The notes: generated by a model not told the origin, from the sequence alone. Positions 10,629-22,628 are shown, numbered from the stretch's first letter. The stretch: 64,000 bases of DNA from Lucinisca nassula (GCA_963580285.1 OY757011.1:114982766-115046765); one strand, 5' to 3'. Program-made: numbers and translations.

Positions 10629-11655
10629 ATACCATATATGGGTATGGCGGCCATTTTGGTCATGTGACCTGGACCTAAAACGGTTCCCCCAACAAATGCG
10701 CCTTATTGTAAGGAGCAAAAATATATCTAATACTTTAGTACTGTATTCTGTATTTGCAGGATAAAATGAATTCTCACTTTTCCAATACAAAAGCACATGT
10801 GTCAAAGTTTGACCTAGGCACAAAGAAGGTCAAGGTCAACCCAGGGTCACCATTTTAGCAATTTATGATGGGCCTACGTCCCAGATGTTATTTATCAAAT
10901 TTCGTGGAAATCTGCCAAGTGGTTCTGGAGAAGACTATTTTGAAGGGTTTTTACCATATATGGCTTGGCGGCCATTTTGGTCATGTGACCTGGACCCCAT
11001 GAGCAAATTTTGGTTTCCTCCATCCCATAGAGGCTCCATATGAAATTTGACCTTAATTGGCCCAACGGTTTCCGAGGAGAAGCAGTTCGAAAATTTTCAC
11101 ATTTTTCGCCTCGGCGAGGCTATACTAAGTGGAATGTAATATTTCGCAAGTTCATTGGTTAGACCTCATTGATACTATCAGTATGCCAAAAATTGTTTAA
11201 ATATTCCAAGCGGTTAAGTCACTATCACCAATTTTCACAAACGGGTTACGGACGGACAGACATACAGACCATATATGGCTTGGCGGCCATTTGGGTCATA
11301 TGACCTGGACCCCATGAGCAAATTTTGGTTTCCCCCATCCCATAGAGGCTCCATATGAAATTTGACTTCAATCAGCCCAACGGTTTCCGAGGAGAAGCAG
11401 TTCGAAAATTTTCACATTTTTCGCCTCGGCGAGGCTATACTAAATGGAATGTAATATTTCGTAAGTTCATTGGTTAGATCTCATTGATATCTATCAGTAT
11501 GCCAAAAATTGTTTAAATATTCCAAGCGGTTAAGTCACTATCACCAATTTCCACAAACGGGTTACGGACGGACAGACAGACTGACAGAATGACACGGTGA
11601 TTTTAGGGCACTCTTAGAAAATCAACCGACTTCAGTCGGTCGCTTTTTATGCGGG
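10629..11655 (+). mobile_element. Pearl-like element with ~310-bp core repeats
   Basis: Two near-identical units (10957-11268 and 11269-11577) share ACCATATATGGCTTGGCGG and CTCGGCGAGGCTATACTAA. A more diverged unit lies upstream at 10629. The last unit is followed by a GGACAGACAGACTGAC stretch and a perfect hairpin, ACCGACT-TC-AGTCGGT (11625-11640). Confidence 0.75.
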
Positions 11656-11855
11656 TCGTGCAATATGAGCTACAATAGTGACAGCAACAATTGTCTAGCT
11701 ATGAACTGGTTTACTGTATTCAAACAATTCAGATGTCACGCGAGGAAAAATAGCTTTGCAGGTTAAAAACATGACCTCATTTCAAGAGCATATGATCTCA
11801 AGTATATGCACAACAAATAAGAAAACGTTATTATTTACTATTTTTAAACACAAAT

Positions 11856-12058
11856 TCTAGGGTTAACATTTAGGGTTGTCGCTATGGTGAACGTAAACGC
11901 ATAGGCGGACGAACAAACGGACGAGCAGACAAACGGACGGAAACTTGATCTTATGTGCACCTAATTAAAACTCAAATTACACTTATTCCTTGTCAGAATT
12001 TATATAACATTAATGATGTTCGAAAATGTCCATTTTGTGTTAAAATGGGGGACATAAA
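11856..12058 (+). mobile_element. Fragment of another pearl-like terminus
   Basis: A GGACGAACAAACGGACG-type microsatellite (11906-11942) precedes TGTCCATTTTGTG and GGGGGACATAAAG (12028-12058), like the GGGGACATAAAA end at 34738. The core repeats are missing. Bases 11656-11855 show nothing else. Confidence 0.45.
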
Positions 12059-12170
12059 GTATGCTGAAGACAAATGATACACTGCAACTTTTATTTAGCA
12101 TATATTGTAAATTAAACATCTGTCAATTTGTAATGCGATTATTACATGTTTTTGTCATGCTATATCTCTT

Positions 12171-12311
12171 TATTGGTTTCATTGGGCAACAGGGCTTGAG
12201 GTGTCATTTCATCTCAATGTCGGGTAAAAGTCCCACAAACTTGGAAGCAACGTCTCCAAAATGACCTACACAGTGTTGATGGGGACGTTAAACCTCAAAT
12301 CAAACAAACAA
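12171..12311 (+). mobile_element. SINE-A, 5'-truncated
   Basis: It begins within ATTGGTTTCATTGGGC and ends with GACGTTAAACCTCAAATC plus (CAAA)n. It is followed at 12312-12380 by several inverted copies of CCTTTCGC. Confidence 0.85.
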
Positions 12312-12715
12312 TTCCTTTCGCAGAAAATTCTTCCTTTAGCGAAAGGAACATTCCTTTCGCGAAATGGTTCCTTTCGCCATATAGACCAACCATGTGAAAT
12401 TAGGTCAAAATAGCTATTCACCGCAGCAATTACAGAATTCACTAGAAACACAATTATACATATGACGTATGGTCATCAAAGGACAAGACGGTGAGCAAAC
12501 CGAAACTGTATATACTTTTCATTCATGTCTCACATAAAAAACGAAACATTTCCTAGGTTAAAACTTCAGTAAACTGTCGTATTTTTGAGTAGATTTATTT
12601 ATGCAAATCATTGACCAATGAAATGGTCATCTCCTTGGACATGTGGTTTTATTGACCAATGGAATAACGAAAAATGTAGGACAAAAGCAAAACCATAACG
12701 GCTACGCCGTAAAAA

Positions 12716-12876
12716 ATAGCGCAACGTTTCAAGTTCTATTAATAAAACATAATATTGGTTTTCCCAAATCAGTGATGGTCTCTATAGATAGCTCCTGTTG
12801 CATCGATAATAATAGCGCAGCGTTTCAAGTTCTATTAATAAAACATAATATTGGTTTTCCCAAATCAGTGATGGTC
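12716..12876. repeat. Two near-identical copies of a ~66-bp sequence, offset 96 bp
   Basis: 12716-12780 and 12812-12876 share AGCGCARCGTTTCAAGTTC through CCCAAATCAGTGATGGTC with one difference. This looks like a recent local duplication. Confidence 0.9.
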
Positions 12877-12918
12877 ACGTGGACAACTGCATTAATTCCG
12901 TTTGGCCATTTAGTAAAT

Positions 12919-12947
12919 TTGGGTCGATCGTAAACCGATCGACCCAA
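12919..12947. repeat. Perfect inverted repeat, 12-bp arms
   Basis: TTGGGTCGATCG and CGATCGACCCAA are separated by 5 bases. No element boundary or gene is linked to it. Confidence 0.85.
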
Positions 12948-12989
12948 TTATTCCTGATTCTAGGATACGCAATATAATATCCAAAGGAC

Positions 12990-14770
12990 CAAAATATCGA
13001 TTTCCTTCAATAAATGTAGAGATGAAATCGCTGCTGCCTTGAATGAATTTGGTAATCGATGGTGTAAACGAGAGTATGTTGAGCATAAAGCTCTTAAGGA
13101 ATGAAAACTTAGCATCTGAAATAAGTGAACAGACGCATTTCTTTTTATTCGCAAAATACGAACTTATTATCTCCTAAACCTAAGACGTCTTTACGTCACC
13201 TTAAACTAGGTAATCAAGAATTTCATAGGAAGTTTGTTTTGACTCCAGCTGATAAGGCCGCTAACAATGTGGTCGTTGTTTGACGGCTTCACTATGTTAA
13301 CACTCTTCAGCAAGAACTTGGTGGTACTAAGGCCTATGAACTTCAGCCTTTAGCTGTAGAGAGGGCTTTAGTTGATGACCATATTTGTCATTCACCCACT
13401 AAGTTTGCTGTCTGTGTTTCAGAAGGCCACGACAAGCTTCCTACGTTATGTTGGTTACCTAAACTTCATAAAAGACCAGACAAAGCACGGTTTATTGCAA
13501 ATTCAAGCTCTTGTACCACCACTGAACTCTCCAAATAATTAACTTCATGTTTGACTGCTATCAAAAAACATGTGATAAAATATTGCGACAAAGTCTTCGA
13601 AAGATCAGGTAAAAATCTGTTTCGGTCTATAAAAAATTCTAATGAAGTGTTAATTAAATTGAAATCCAGGCGTTTTCGTGCTTCAAGTCTGTCTACTTAT
13701 GATTTTCCACCCTTTACACTACACTTCCTCATAGTCTTATAAAAGAAAAACTTAATGATTTAATTGAATGGACATTTCATAGGGAAGACTCCCTCTATCT
13801 TGCATGTAATGTAAGAAATGCTTTTTTCACTTCTGAAGAGCATAACAATTATTATGGTCATGTCAGAAAGGGTGTGAAGCTCTCACCTTTCTGCTTGATA
13901 ATATTTACGTAAGATTTGGTACTAAGTTATTTAGACAAGTTGTGGGTATTCCGATGGGTACTAATTGCGCACCACTTGTGGCTGATTTGTTTTTGTTTTG
14001 TTATGAGAGAGACTTCATGAAGTCCCTTTCTGCTGAAAACCAGTCTGAATTTTAAATCATTGAAGCTTTTAGCTCCACTTCTAGATATTTGGATGATTTA
14101 TTAAATATTGATAATACCTATTTCGGTGGTTTGATCAGTCAAATTTACCCCCCCCCCCCCCGAACTTCAGTTAAATAAAGCAAATTCTTCTGATACCGAG
14201 GCCCCGTTTTTGGATTTACATCTATCTATTGTAGATGGGTTTGTTTCGTGCAAAATTTATGATAAACGCGATGATTTTGATTTTGAGATTGTAAATTTTC
14301 CTTTTTTGGATGGTGATGTTCCTCGTGCGCCATCCTATGGCGTTTATATTTCGCAATAAATTCGATTTGCCAGAGTGTGTAGTCATGTAACTGACTTCAA
14401 CACTCGTAATGAATTGTTAATGGCTAAACTTCTTAATAAGGGTTATCGGTACCATAAACTACGCAAAGCCTTTTCAAAATTTTATAGACGTCATTCTGAT
14501 TTAATTTCAAAATTCAGTATGGGACTTAAATCTCTTTCTGCAACAAGGTCTATCGGAACCCGAATTTTATGGTGACTTAGTTTCAGAAAAATATATAACC
14601 GCAATGACTTCAGCACCCAATTTCGTAAAATCATTCTTCGATATAAAAAGATTGGGTACAACATTAATGTTATACGACAGACTGCATGCATGGTAGTTAA
14701 CCCATTCATGGTTGAAAACGTTGCTTCCCTCTTAAATTGCACGCCGGTGGGTCAGGCCTCAGATTCTATG
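12990..14770 (+). pseudogene. Reverse transcriptase of a Penelope-type (or related) retroelement, broken
   Basis: Open pieces in changing frames give TPADKAANNVVVV (13240), LCWLPKLHKRPDKARFIANS (13445-13505), KNLFRSIKNSNEVL (13600), STLYTTLP (13720, frameshifted), GIPMGTNCAPLVADLFLFCY (13945-14005), the active-site motif SRYLDDLL (14080), FLDLHLSIVDG (14210), IYDKRDDFDFEIVNFPFLDG (14255-14315), YGVYISQ, stop, IRFARVCSHV (14340-14385) and RQTACMVVNPF (14675). This is a complete set of RT landmarks, damaged by frameshifts, stops and a 14-base C-run at 14148-14161. No GIY-YIG endonuclease was found. The clade is inferred from overall motif wording and is uncertain; RT identity is firm. Confidence 0.8.
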
Positions 14771-15011
14771 ATGGTTCCAGCGTAAAGGCTTATTGAGAAT
14801 TAGAGAGATCTCATTCAAGGTAATGTTGGTTGGTGCCTGATGCTCTATCTCTGGTCGGGCCCAACGGAGTCTAACTGTTGGTTTTCTTTTGCTCCAGCAT
14901 TTCAGTGGTTTCTTGCTGTCGAGTCCTCGCCGTTGTTTCATCTCTGTGGTTCTTTGATTATTTGTGTTTACGGAGATGTTGCACTGATGAGTTAGGAGGC
15001 CTTCATGCGGA

Positions 15012-15339
15012 CTAAACAAATAATTTGTCTATATCGCGACGGAAGTAAGGGCGAGGATTGTGGCCACGTAAAATCGATTTAAAAGTCAAAAGTGGATTTA
15101 CCACCACCTTATCTCCATTGCCAGCATGTAGCAATAAATAGACAATACCAACAGCCCAGCCAATAAACCAGATACCAGGTCTGATGACAAATGAAAGTTA
15201 TGAAGCAGAACATTAACAAATCCACATTCCACATTTGGCAAAACATGTCCGTAAGAAATAATGGTGTCCAACATGGTGTCAGAAAATGATAAATATTAGG
15301 TAAGAATGATAACATCTTTATTATTTCTGCTTTCAACAT
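15012..15339 (-). other. Minus-strand open segment with a splice-acceptor-like start, unidentified
   Basis: On the minus strand, TTTGTCATCAG at about 15191-15181 is followed by an open frame reading PGIWFIGWAVGIVYLLLHAGN and on to a stop near 15012. It is hydrophobic at first, then polar. I do not recognise the protein. It may be part of the retroelement's tail or chance. It is repeated at +2225 in the duplicated copy. Confidence 0.25.
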
Positions 15340-15509
15340 AGATTGTGGTTGCTCGTTAGAACCGCCTCAACGAGGCGGTTCTAACGAGTACCCACAATCT
15401 TTGTTTTTGATAAAAAAAGGCAGATAATGTATACCCCCGAAAACCCCACTTTTCTCTGTATAAAATGGGGTTTAGGGGGTCTTTGTTTCAAGGACTTGTT
15501 ATCGTGATG
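15318..15509. mobile_element. M1 MITE, left end missing
   Basis: It contains the GCTCGTTAGAACCGCCTC palindrome (about 15350-15390) and ends TTATCGTGATG. It is duplicated at 17543-17736. Confidence 0.85.
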
Positions 15510-15790
15510 ACACCCTGAATAAGGACCCTTTGGCCCAAAGAAGTCTTCTTGGAAAAGGCAATCTGAAAGAAAAGAGATTGAGAAGCTCCAGTTGTTTGTA
15601 AGATTTTAATAGGTAGGATGGTCATAACTGTCACCATTTAGTGACACAAAACCATCTGATAAGAATAGTTAATAATCTCCATTACTGAATCAGTCTCAGA
15701 TAATTTGGTATCAAAACGAGTTTCATCCCTTACACAAGATGTGGTTTTGGCCTTAAAGGCTTAAGTACTCTTATCTTTCTCTCCTCCTCT

Positions 15791-15952
15791 GTTTTGGTTT
15801 TGCTTTTACGGCCCTTTCAAAATTATATCCTTCATATCGAGCCGATCGTTAATCAGAGGTGGACAAAAACCGGAGTACCTGGAGAAAAACCCCATGGCCT
15901 TCCAGTGCAGAACTTGACATCTCACATATGACCTGAGCCGGCTCGAGCTCTC
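15791..15952 (-). mobile_element. SINE-C fragment (tRNA-like head lost)
   Basis: Plus-strand text GGCCCTTTCAAAATTAT through CATCTCACATATGACC matches the body of SINE-C, inverted. The copy stops before the tRNA-like head. It is duplicated at 18018-18179. Bases 15953-16330 contain no recognisable feature. Confidence 0.8.
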
Positions 15953-16580
15953 CTTCTCTTTAATTCTAAACATTCAGAGATCAAATGACCTGTGTGTTTA
16001 CAATAATTACAAACTACTTGAGATTCAGATAAGGGATTCTGGTCTTTGTTTTCACCAGAAAGTTCGGAAGAATTTTGACTTCTGTTTTAACCAGAGGTTT
16101 TGGAGGGATTCTGGCTTTTGTTTTCACCAAAAGTTTGGGTATATGAGTAAATGTATGGCTATAACTGCCACCAAATGGAGTACTAGGGTAGATCTTTGGA
16201 TTATAAGGTTGTCTAGGATAAGGCCTGTTGACAAATGAAACTTTATGAGTTTATGAAAAGTTTCAACCTGTTTCTCACCATGAAAAGACTTAATGTCTGA
16301 CTTTATGCACTGTTTGAACTCTTCAACAAGGGCAGACTGTCTAAGCTACATTGACCTAAAACAGGTCAATGCCAACCAAAGATCACCATTTGATCAATTT
16401 ACCTGTTGCCATCAGCTAGGACAGAATAAGAAAAATCGACTGGTTTGCCCCTTCCAAATACAAAGGTCTAAGTGTTCAAAGTTGATTTTGACATAAAATA
16501 GGTCAAGGCCAACCTAGGTCACCATTTGAACAAATTTGGTTAGGCCTGAGTCCTAGATACTACGTACCATGTTTCAAGGC

Positions 16581-18793
16581 ATAAATTCGATTTGCCAGAG
16601 TGTGTAGTCATGTAACTGACTTCAACACTCGTAATGAATTGTTAATGGCTAAACTTCTTAATAAGGGTTATCGGTACCATAAACTACGCAAAGCCTTTTC
16701 AAAATTTTATAGACGTCATTCTGATTTAATTTCAAAATTCAGTATGGGACTTAAATCTCTTTCTGCAACAAGGTCTATCGGAACCCAAATTTTATGGTGA
16801 CTTAGTTTCAGAAAAATATATAACCGCAATGACTTCAGCACCCAATTTCGTAAAATCATTCTTCGATATAAAAAGATTGGGTACAACATTAATGTTATAC
16901 GACAGACTGCATGCATGGTAGTTAACCCATTCATGGTTGAAAACGTTGCTTCCCTCTTAAATTGCACGCCGGTGGGTCAGGCCTCAGATTCTATGATGGT
17001 TCCATCGTAAAGGCTTATTGAGAATTAGAGAGATCTCATTCAAGGTAATGTTGGTTGGTGTCTGATGCTCTATCTCTGGTCGGGCCCAACGGAGTCTAAC
17101 TGTTGGTTTTCTTTTGCTCCAGCATTTCAGTGGTTTCTTGCTGTCGAGTCCTCGCTGGTTGTTTCATCTCTGTGGTTCTTTGATTATTTGTGTTTACGGA
17201 GATGTTGCACTGATGAGTTAGGAGGCCTTCATGCGGACTAAACAAATAATTTGTCTATATCGCGACGGAAGTAAGGGCGAGGATTGTGGCCACGTAAAAT
17301 CGATTTAAAAGTCAAAAGTGGATTTACCACCACCTTATCTCCATTGCCAGCATGTAGCAATAAATAGACAATACCAACAGCCCAGCCAATAAACCAGATA
17401 CCAGGTCTGATGACAAATGAAAGTTATGAAGCAGAACATTAACAAATCCACATTCCACATTTGGCAAAACATGTCCGTAAGAAATAATGGTGTCCAACAT
17501 GGTGTCAGAAAATGATAAATATTAGGTAAGAATGATAACATCTTTATTATTTCTGCTTTCAACATAGATTGTGGTTGCTCGTTAGAACCGCCTCAACGAG
17601 GCGGTTCTAACGAGTACCCACAATCTTTGTTTTTGATAAAAAAAAGGCAGATAATGTATACCCCCGAAAACCCCACTTTTCTCTGTATAAAATGGGGTTT
17701 AGGGGGTCTTTGTTTCAAGGACTTGTTATCGTGATGACACCCTGAATAAGGACCCTTTGGCCCAAAGAAGTCTTCTTGGAAAAGGCAATCTGAAAGAAAA
17801 GAGATTGAGAAGCTCCAGTTGTTTGTAAGATTTTAATAGGTAGGATGGTCATAACTGTCACCATTTAGTGACACAAAACCATCTGATAAGAATAGTTAAT
17901 AATCTCCATTACTGAATCAGTCTCAGATAATTTGGTATCAAAACGAGTTTCATCCCTTACACAAGATGTGGTTTTGGCCTTAAAGGCTTAAGTACTCTTA
18001 TCTTTCTCTCCTCCTCTGTTTTGGTTTTGCTTTTACGGCCCTTTCAAAATTATATCCTTCATATCGAGCCGATCGTTAATCAGAGGTGGACAAAAACCGG
18101 AGTACCTGGAGAAAAACCCCATGGCCTTCCAGTGCAGAACTTGACATCTCACATATGACCTGAGCCGGCTCGAGCTCTCCTTCTCTTTAATTCTAAACAT
18201 TCAGAGATCAAATGACCTGTGTGTTTACAATAATTACAAACTACTTGAGATTCAGATAAGGGATTCTGGTCTTTGTTTTCACCAGAAAGTTCGGAAGAAT
18301 TTTGACTTCTGTTTTAACCAGAGGTTTTGGAGGGATTCTGGCTTTTGTTTTCACCAAAAGTTTGGGTATATGAGTAAATGTATGGCTATAACTGCCACCA
18401 AATGGAGTACTAGGGTAGATCTTTGGATTATAAGGTTGTCTAGGATAAGGCCTGTTGACAAATGAAACTTTATGAGTTTATGAAAAGTTTCAACCTGTTT
18501 CTCACCATGAAAAGACTTAATGTCTGACTTTATGCACTGTTTGAACTCTTCAACAAGGGCAGACTGTCTAAGCTACATTGACCTAAAACAGGTCAATGCC
18601 AACCAAAGATCACCATTTGATCAATTTACCTGGACAGAATAAGAAAAATCGACTGGTTTGCCCCTTCCAAATACAAAGGTCTAAGTGTTCAAAGTTGATT
18701 TTGACATAAAATAGGTCAAGGCCAACCTAGGTCACCATTTGAACAAATTTGGTTAGGCCTGAGTCCTAGATACTACGTACCATGTTTCAAGGC
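16581..18793. repeat. Tandem segmental duplication, copy 2 (2213 bp)
   Basis: Nearly identical to 14356-16580. Differences seen are a 14-bp deletion (TTACCTG joins GACAG near 18630), two 1-bp insertions (near 17157 and 17640) and a few substitutions. These length changes account exactly for 2225 versus 2213 bp. It includes a second RT C-terminal fragment (16581-16995), M1 (17543-17736) and a SINE-C fragment (18018-18179). Confidence 0.97.
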
Positions 18794-19084
18794 TGTCGGC
18801 CATTTGTTTCCTGAGAAAAAGGTTTTTACCATATATGAGCATGGCAGCCATCTTGGTAATGTGACTCCAATCTCATGAATAAATTTTCATTTGTCTCATC
18901 CCTTAGTGGTGGTTTCAATCAGCCCAGCATTTTTTGTGGAGAAGAAGATAAAAAACTGAATCTGAGTCTCATCTAGGACAAAGGTCTGTAAATGATCTTG
19001 ACCTATGAAATTGATAAACTTCCTTTCAGCTGAAAGGAAGTTTATCAATGACTGCCATGTCCATATATGCAGCGGGCTCAAGCG
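18794..19084. repeat. Pearl-like core-repeat debris
   Basis: GTTTTTACCATATATGAGCATGG and GGACAAAGGTCTGTAAATGA are shared with 20320-20345 and 20760-20815, and more distantly with 10630-11300. A short palindrome, CTTCCTTTCAGCTGAAAGGAAG, spans 19019-19040. Confidence 0.6.
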
Positions 19085-19813
19085 CTTAACAGAGGACCCT
19101 GATTACAGGTGTACATAGCGCCAGGGAACTGCATGCCATTAGATGGCAAACCTGACAAACTGGAGGTGGTAGCTTACTCTTGCTACCTAGGAGACTTGCT
19201 CTCAGCGGCAGGTGGCTGTGATCTTTCAACCACATTACATGTGAAAAAAGCCTGGAAGAAGTTCAAGGAGCTGCTACCAGTCCTCTCTTCTTGCCACCTC
19301 TCGTCCAAGACACGTTGACGTGTGTACTGCTCTTATGTTCAGAGTGCCATGCTACATGCAAGAGACTTGGTCATTGACAAATCCAACCCTCCAACATCTG
19401 AAGTGGGATGACAGGGCAATGATCAGACAGATCTGCAATATCAAAAGCAACAGGTCCAGTGAGCTACTTGTTCGGCTTTGCATTGAGGATCTGGACCTCA
19501 TCCTTAAGGAGTGAAGGCTGCGCTGGTATGGACATGTGGAACACTCCAAGGCTGCAGTCAAGACAGCCTGTAACATACAGGTGGATGGAAAACATGGGCC
19601 TGGGAGGCCCAAGATGACCTGGAAGCAGCTGAGAGAGATTGCTAAGAGTGGAAGCTCTCGGCTATCGACACTCGTGATAGACACACCTGCAGATCTGGTG
19701 TGAGATCTGCTATGCATGCAGCAAGCCAGCTACTTGGAAGGCGTCCCACTTATGTGGATGTTGCCCCTATACCTGCATGTTAATCAAAATTCCGATGATG
19801 ATGATGATGATTA
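19085..19813 (+). pseudogene. LINE ORF2 C-terminal remnant with (GAT)n tail
   Basis: Frame-broken pieces read YLGDLLSAAGGCDLSTT, VKKAWKKFKELLPVLSS, DDRAMIRQICNIK, SSELLVRLCIEDLDLILKE, RLRWYGHVEHSKAAVKTA and GRPKMTWKQLREIA. This is the well-known C-terminal part of an RTE-like or related non-LTR ORF2, downstream of the RT active site. A stop replaces the expected Gly after SSKTR (19317), and a frameshift follows near 19365. A GATGATGATGAT run (19794-19810) forms the tail. The copy is 5'-truncated and dead. Confidence 0.85.
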
Positions 19814-19879
19814 CAATGATCAGCAGACTCCTAATATCACTTCTGATCCCTTAGGCCACAATAGAATCAGTACAGTCCA

Positions 19880-20349
19880 TTGTTTTGCCTTTTTCCCATT
19901 ACAAGTCACCAAACACAACCTTGACATAAAACAGGTCAAGGTCAACCAAAGGCCATCATTTGAACAAAATTGTTAGGAATATCAATTCTGATGTCACCAG
20001 CTACCAAGTGACCAAAAATTACCTTGACGTAAAACAGGTCAAGATCATCCAAAAGTCACCATTTGAACAAACTTGGTGGTGCCTGAGTCCCCAATACCGC
20101 ATACCAAGTTTCAATCTCATCACCCTTTTGGTTCTTTGTTTCTTTGGCTGTTTCACATTCAAAGGTCTAAGTCATCAAAGTTGATCTTGATGTAAAATAG
20201 GTCAAGGTCAACAAAGATCACCATTTGACCAAACTTTGTTAGGGTCTGAGTCCCCAATGCTACACACCAAGTTTCAAGGTTATCAGCCATTTGGTTCCTG
20301 AGAAGATTGCCAAAGGGTTTTTACCATATATGGGCATAGTGGCCAACTT
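19880..20349. repeat. Pearl-like core repeats, ~120-170 bp
   Basis: Units repeat CCTTGACRTAAAACAGGTCAA and CACCATTTGAACAAA at 19920, 20030 and 20190. They continue after SINE-A at 20646-21250. The right end, TAGTGGCCAAC, appears to be split by that SINE. Confidence 0.75.
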
Positions 20350-20645
20350 TTGTTTGTTTAAATTGAGGTTTAACATCCCCGTCAACACTATTAATGTAAT
20401 TTTGGAGACATGGCTTCCAATTTTGTGGGATTTTTACCTGACATTGAGATGAAATGACATCTCAAGCCCTGCCACCCAATTAAACCAGAAGGCTTATGCA
20501 ATGGACAGTCTGACTCACATCACTTTGCCTGGGCAGGCTTAGTCCTTCTGAGCGGTTTACCAGTATTCATGTGTGGCCAGTTTCAGCTCTGCGTGGAAGC
20601 AGCATGCAGCCCGATCTATTCCTCCTAGCCCAAATGGGCTGGTGG
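20350..20645 (-). mobile_element. SINE-A, near full length, minus strand
   Basis: The tail reads TTTGTTTGTTTAAATTGAGG on the plus strand and the head ends near CCCAAATGGGCTGG. The flanks (GTGGCCAAC, GTGGACATC) look like a degraded short target duplication in the surrounding pearl-like repeat. Confidence 0.88.
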
Positions 20646-21260
20646 ACATCTTAATTATGTGACTCACATCCCATGAATAAATTTTCATTACCTCATCACA
20701 CTGCAGAGACTCCACATGTAATTTGGTTTCAATCAGGCATGCACTTTTAGTGGAGAAGAAGATAAAAATACGGAGTCTGAGCCATCGAGGACAAAGGTCA
20801 GTAAATGACCTTGACCATTGTAATTGATAAATTTCCTTTCAGCGGACTCCAAATATCAATTCTGATGCCATAGGCTATAACTGCATCAGAAAAATTCCCT
20901 TTTTTGCCCTTTTCCCCATTACAAATGCCCAAGTGACCAAACACAACCTCGACATAAATGACTGGCTCAAAAATGACCCAAAACATTGTTGACTTGGCAG
21001 TTAAACTCCAATACTAACAAACAAACTACAACAGAATCAGAGAAATCCACTGTTTTGCCCCTTTTTTCTATACAAATGTCTCAGTGGTCTCCAGTGAAGA
21101 AGATTTTTAAAGGTTTTTACCACAAATGGGTATAATGGTCACCTTGGTTATGTGAACAAATTTTTTCCCCTTATTCCATGGAGACTCACATGTAATTTGG
21201 TTTCAATTGCGCAAGCAGTTTCTGAGATGTCATTTGAAAATGGTGATGAAGAAGAGGACA
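20646..21260. repeat. Pearl-like core-repeat debris, continued
   Basis: Phrases such as CCATGAATAAATTTTCATT, GGACAAAGGTCAGTAAATGA and AAAGGTTTTTACCACAAATG recur from 18840-19040 and 19880-20345. A weak SINE-like tail (GTTAAACTCCAATACTAAC) is at 20999-21025. Bases 21261-21480 show nothing distinctive. Confidence 0.6.
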
Positions 21261-21481
21261 ATGCACGACAGACCACTGCCTATCCTGCCCCCAGAGATTT
21301 CGACTATAGTGAGCTATAAAACTTAAAAAATATCAGTGTCATAGATGACTCATGAATATTAATGTGCAGTTTGATGTTGCTCTATATTCATGAAATATTT
21401 CAGTCTCAAATATCTCAGGGACTAATAAGGATAATCTGATTTGGTTTTTGCCCTTCAGTTCCATGAAGCAGTGTTTTTAAA

Positions 21482-22628
21482 TCACCTGAGGTGAGCTTTT
21501 GTTACTGCGAGATGTCCGGCGTCGTTGTTCGTCGTTGGTGCACAAACTTTTCTTGTGAACACACTGGAGGCCACAGTTTCAGCCCAATCATCATCAAACT
21601 TGCTCAGCACAATCATCATGACAATATCTTAGTCAAGTTCAAATATAGGTCATGTCAGGTAAAAAAGTAGGTCAGTAGGTCAAATCAAAGAAAAACCTTG
21701 TGAACACACTAGAGGCCATAGTTTTGGTCAGATCATCATCAAAATTGCTCAGAATGATCATCTTGACAACATCTTGGTCAAGTTCGAATATGGGTCGTGT
21801 CGAGTCAAAAACTAGGTCAGTACGTCAAACCATAGAAAACCCTTGTGAACACACTAGAGGCCATAGTTTTGGTCCGATCATCATCAAAATTGCTCAGAAT
21901 GATCATCTTGACAATATCTCGGTCAATTTCGAATATTGGTTATGTTGGGTCAAAAAGTAGGTCAGTAGGTCAAATCATAGAAAAACCTTGTGAACACACT
22001 AGAGGCCATAGTTTTGGTCTGATCATCATCAAACATGCTCAGAGTAATCATCTTTACAATATCTCGATCAAGTTCGATTATGGGTCATGTCGAGTCAGAA
22101 AGTAGGTCAAATCATAGGAAAACCTTGTGAACACACTAGAGGCCATAGTTTTGGTTCGATCATCATCAAACTTGCTCAGAATGATCATCTTGACAATATC
22201 TCGGTCAAGTTCGAATATGGGTCATGTCGGGTCAAAAAGTAGGTCAGTAGGTCAAATCGTAGAAAAACCTTGAGAACACTAGAGGCCACAGTTTTGGTCC
22301 GATCATCATCAAACTTGCTCAGAATAATCATCTTGACAAAATTTCGGTCATATTTGAATATGAGTCATGTTGGGTCAAAAGTAGGTCAGTACGTCAAATC
22401 ATAGAAAAATCTTGAGAATACACTAGAGGCCACAGTTTTGGTCTGATCATCATCAGTCTAGCTCAGAATGATCATCTTGACAATATCTCGGTCAAGTTCG
22501 AATATGGGTCATGTCAGGTCAAAAGGTAGGTCAGTAGGTCAAATCATAGAAAAACCTTGAGAACACACTAGAGGCCACAGTTTTGGTCTGATTCTACAAT
22601 AAGATCCAGGGCCACTATGGCCCTCTTG
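21482..22628 (-). mobile_element. P element, compact copy (1147 bp) with the DR2-bearing 145-bp array
   Basis: On the minus strand it begins ACAAGAGGGCCATAG (22628) and ends with the TCACCTgAGGTGA hairpin (21482-21494). A TCCGGCGTCGTTG stretch lies inside the hairpin. About seven 145-bp units of the same monomer as 3520-5990 fill the interior (21545-22590). It is the simplest P element here and defines the minimal unit: terminus, array, hairpin. Confidence 0.85.

Larger units (their letters stand above)
14356..16580. repeat. Tandem segmental duplication, copy 1 (2225 bp)
   Basis: This segment is followed immediately by a second copy (16581-18793). It starts at ATAAATTCGATTTGCC and ends at CATGTTTCAAGGC. 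Contents are the 3' end of the Penelope-type RT, a possible minus-strand open segment, a partial M1, a SINE-C fragment and pearl-like repeat debris. Confidence 0.97.

Noticed and set aside
14491..14742. 83-residue minus-strand frame, present twice (also 16716-16967)
   Set aside because: It is antisense to the C-terminal part of the Penelope-type RT; the repetition is due to the 2.2-kb duplication.
19352..19717. 121-residue minus-strand open frame as a gene
   Set aside because: It is antisense to the LINE ORF2 remnant whose motifs read clearly on the plus strand.
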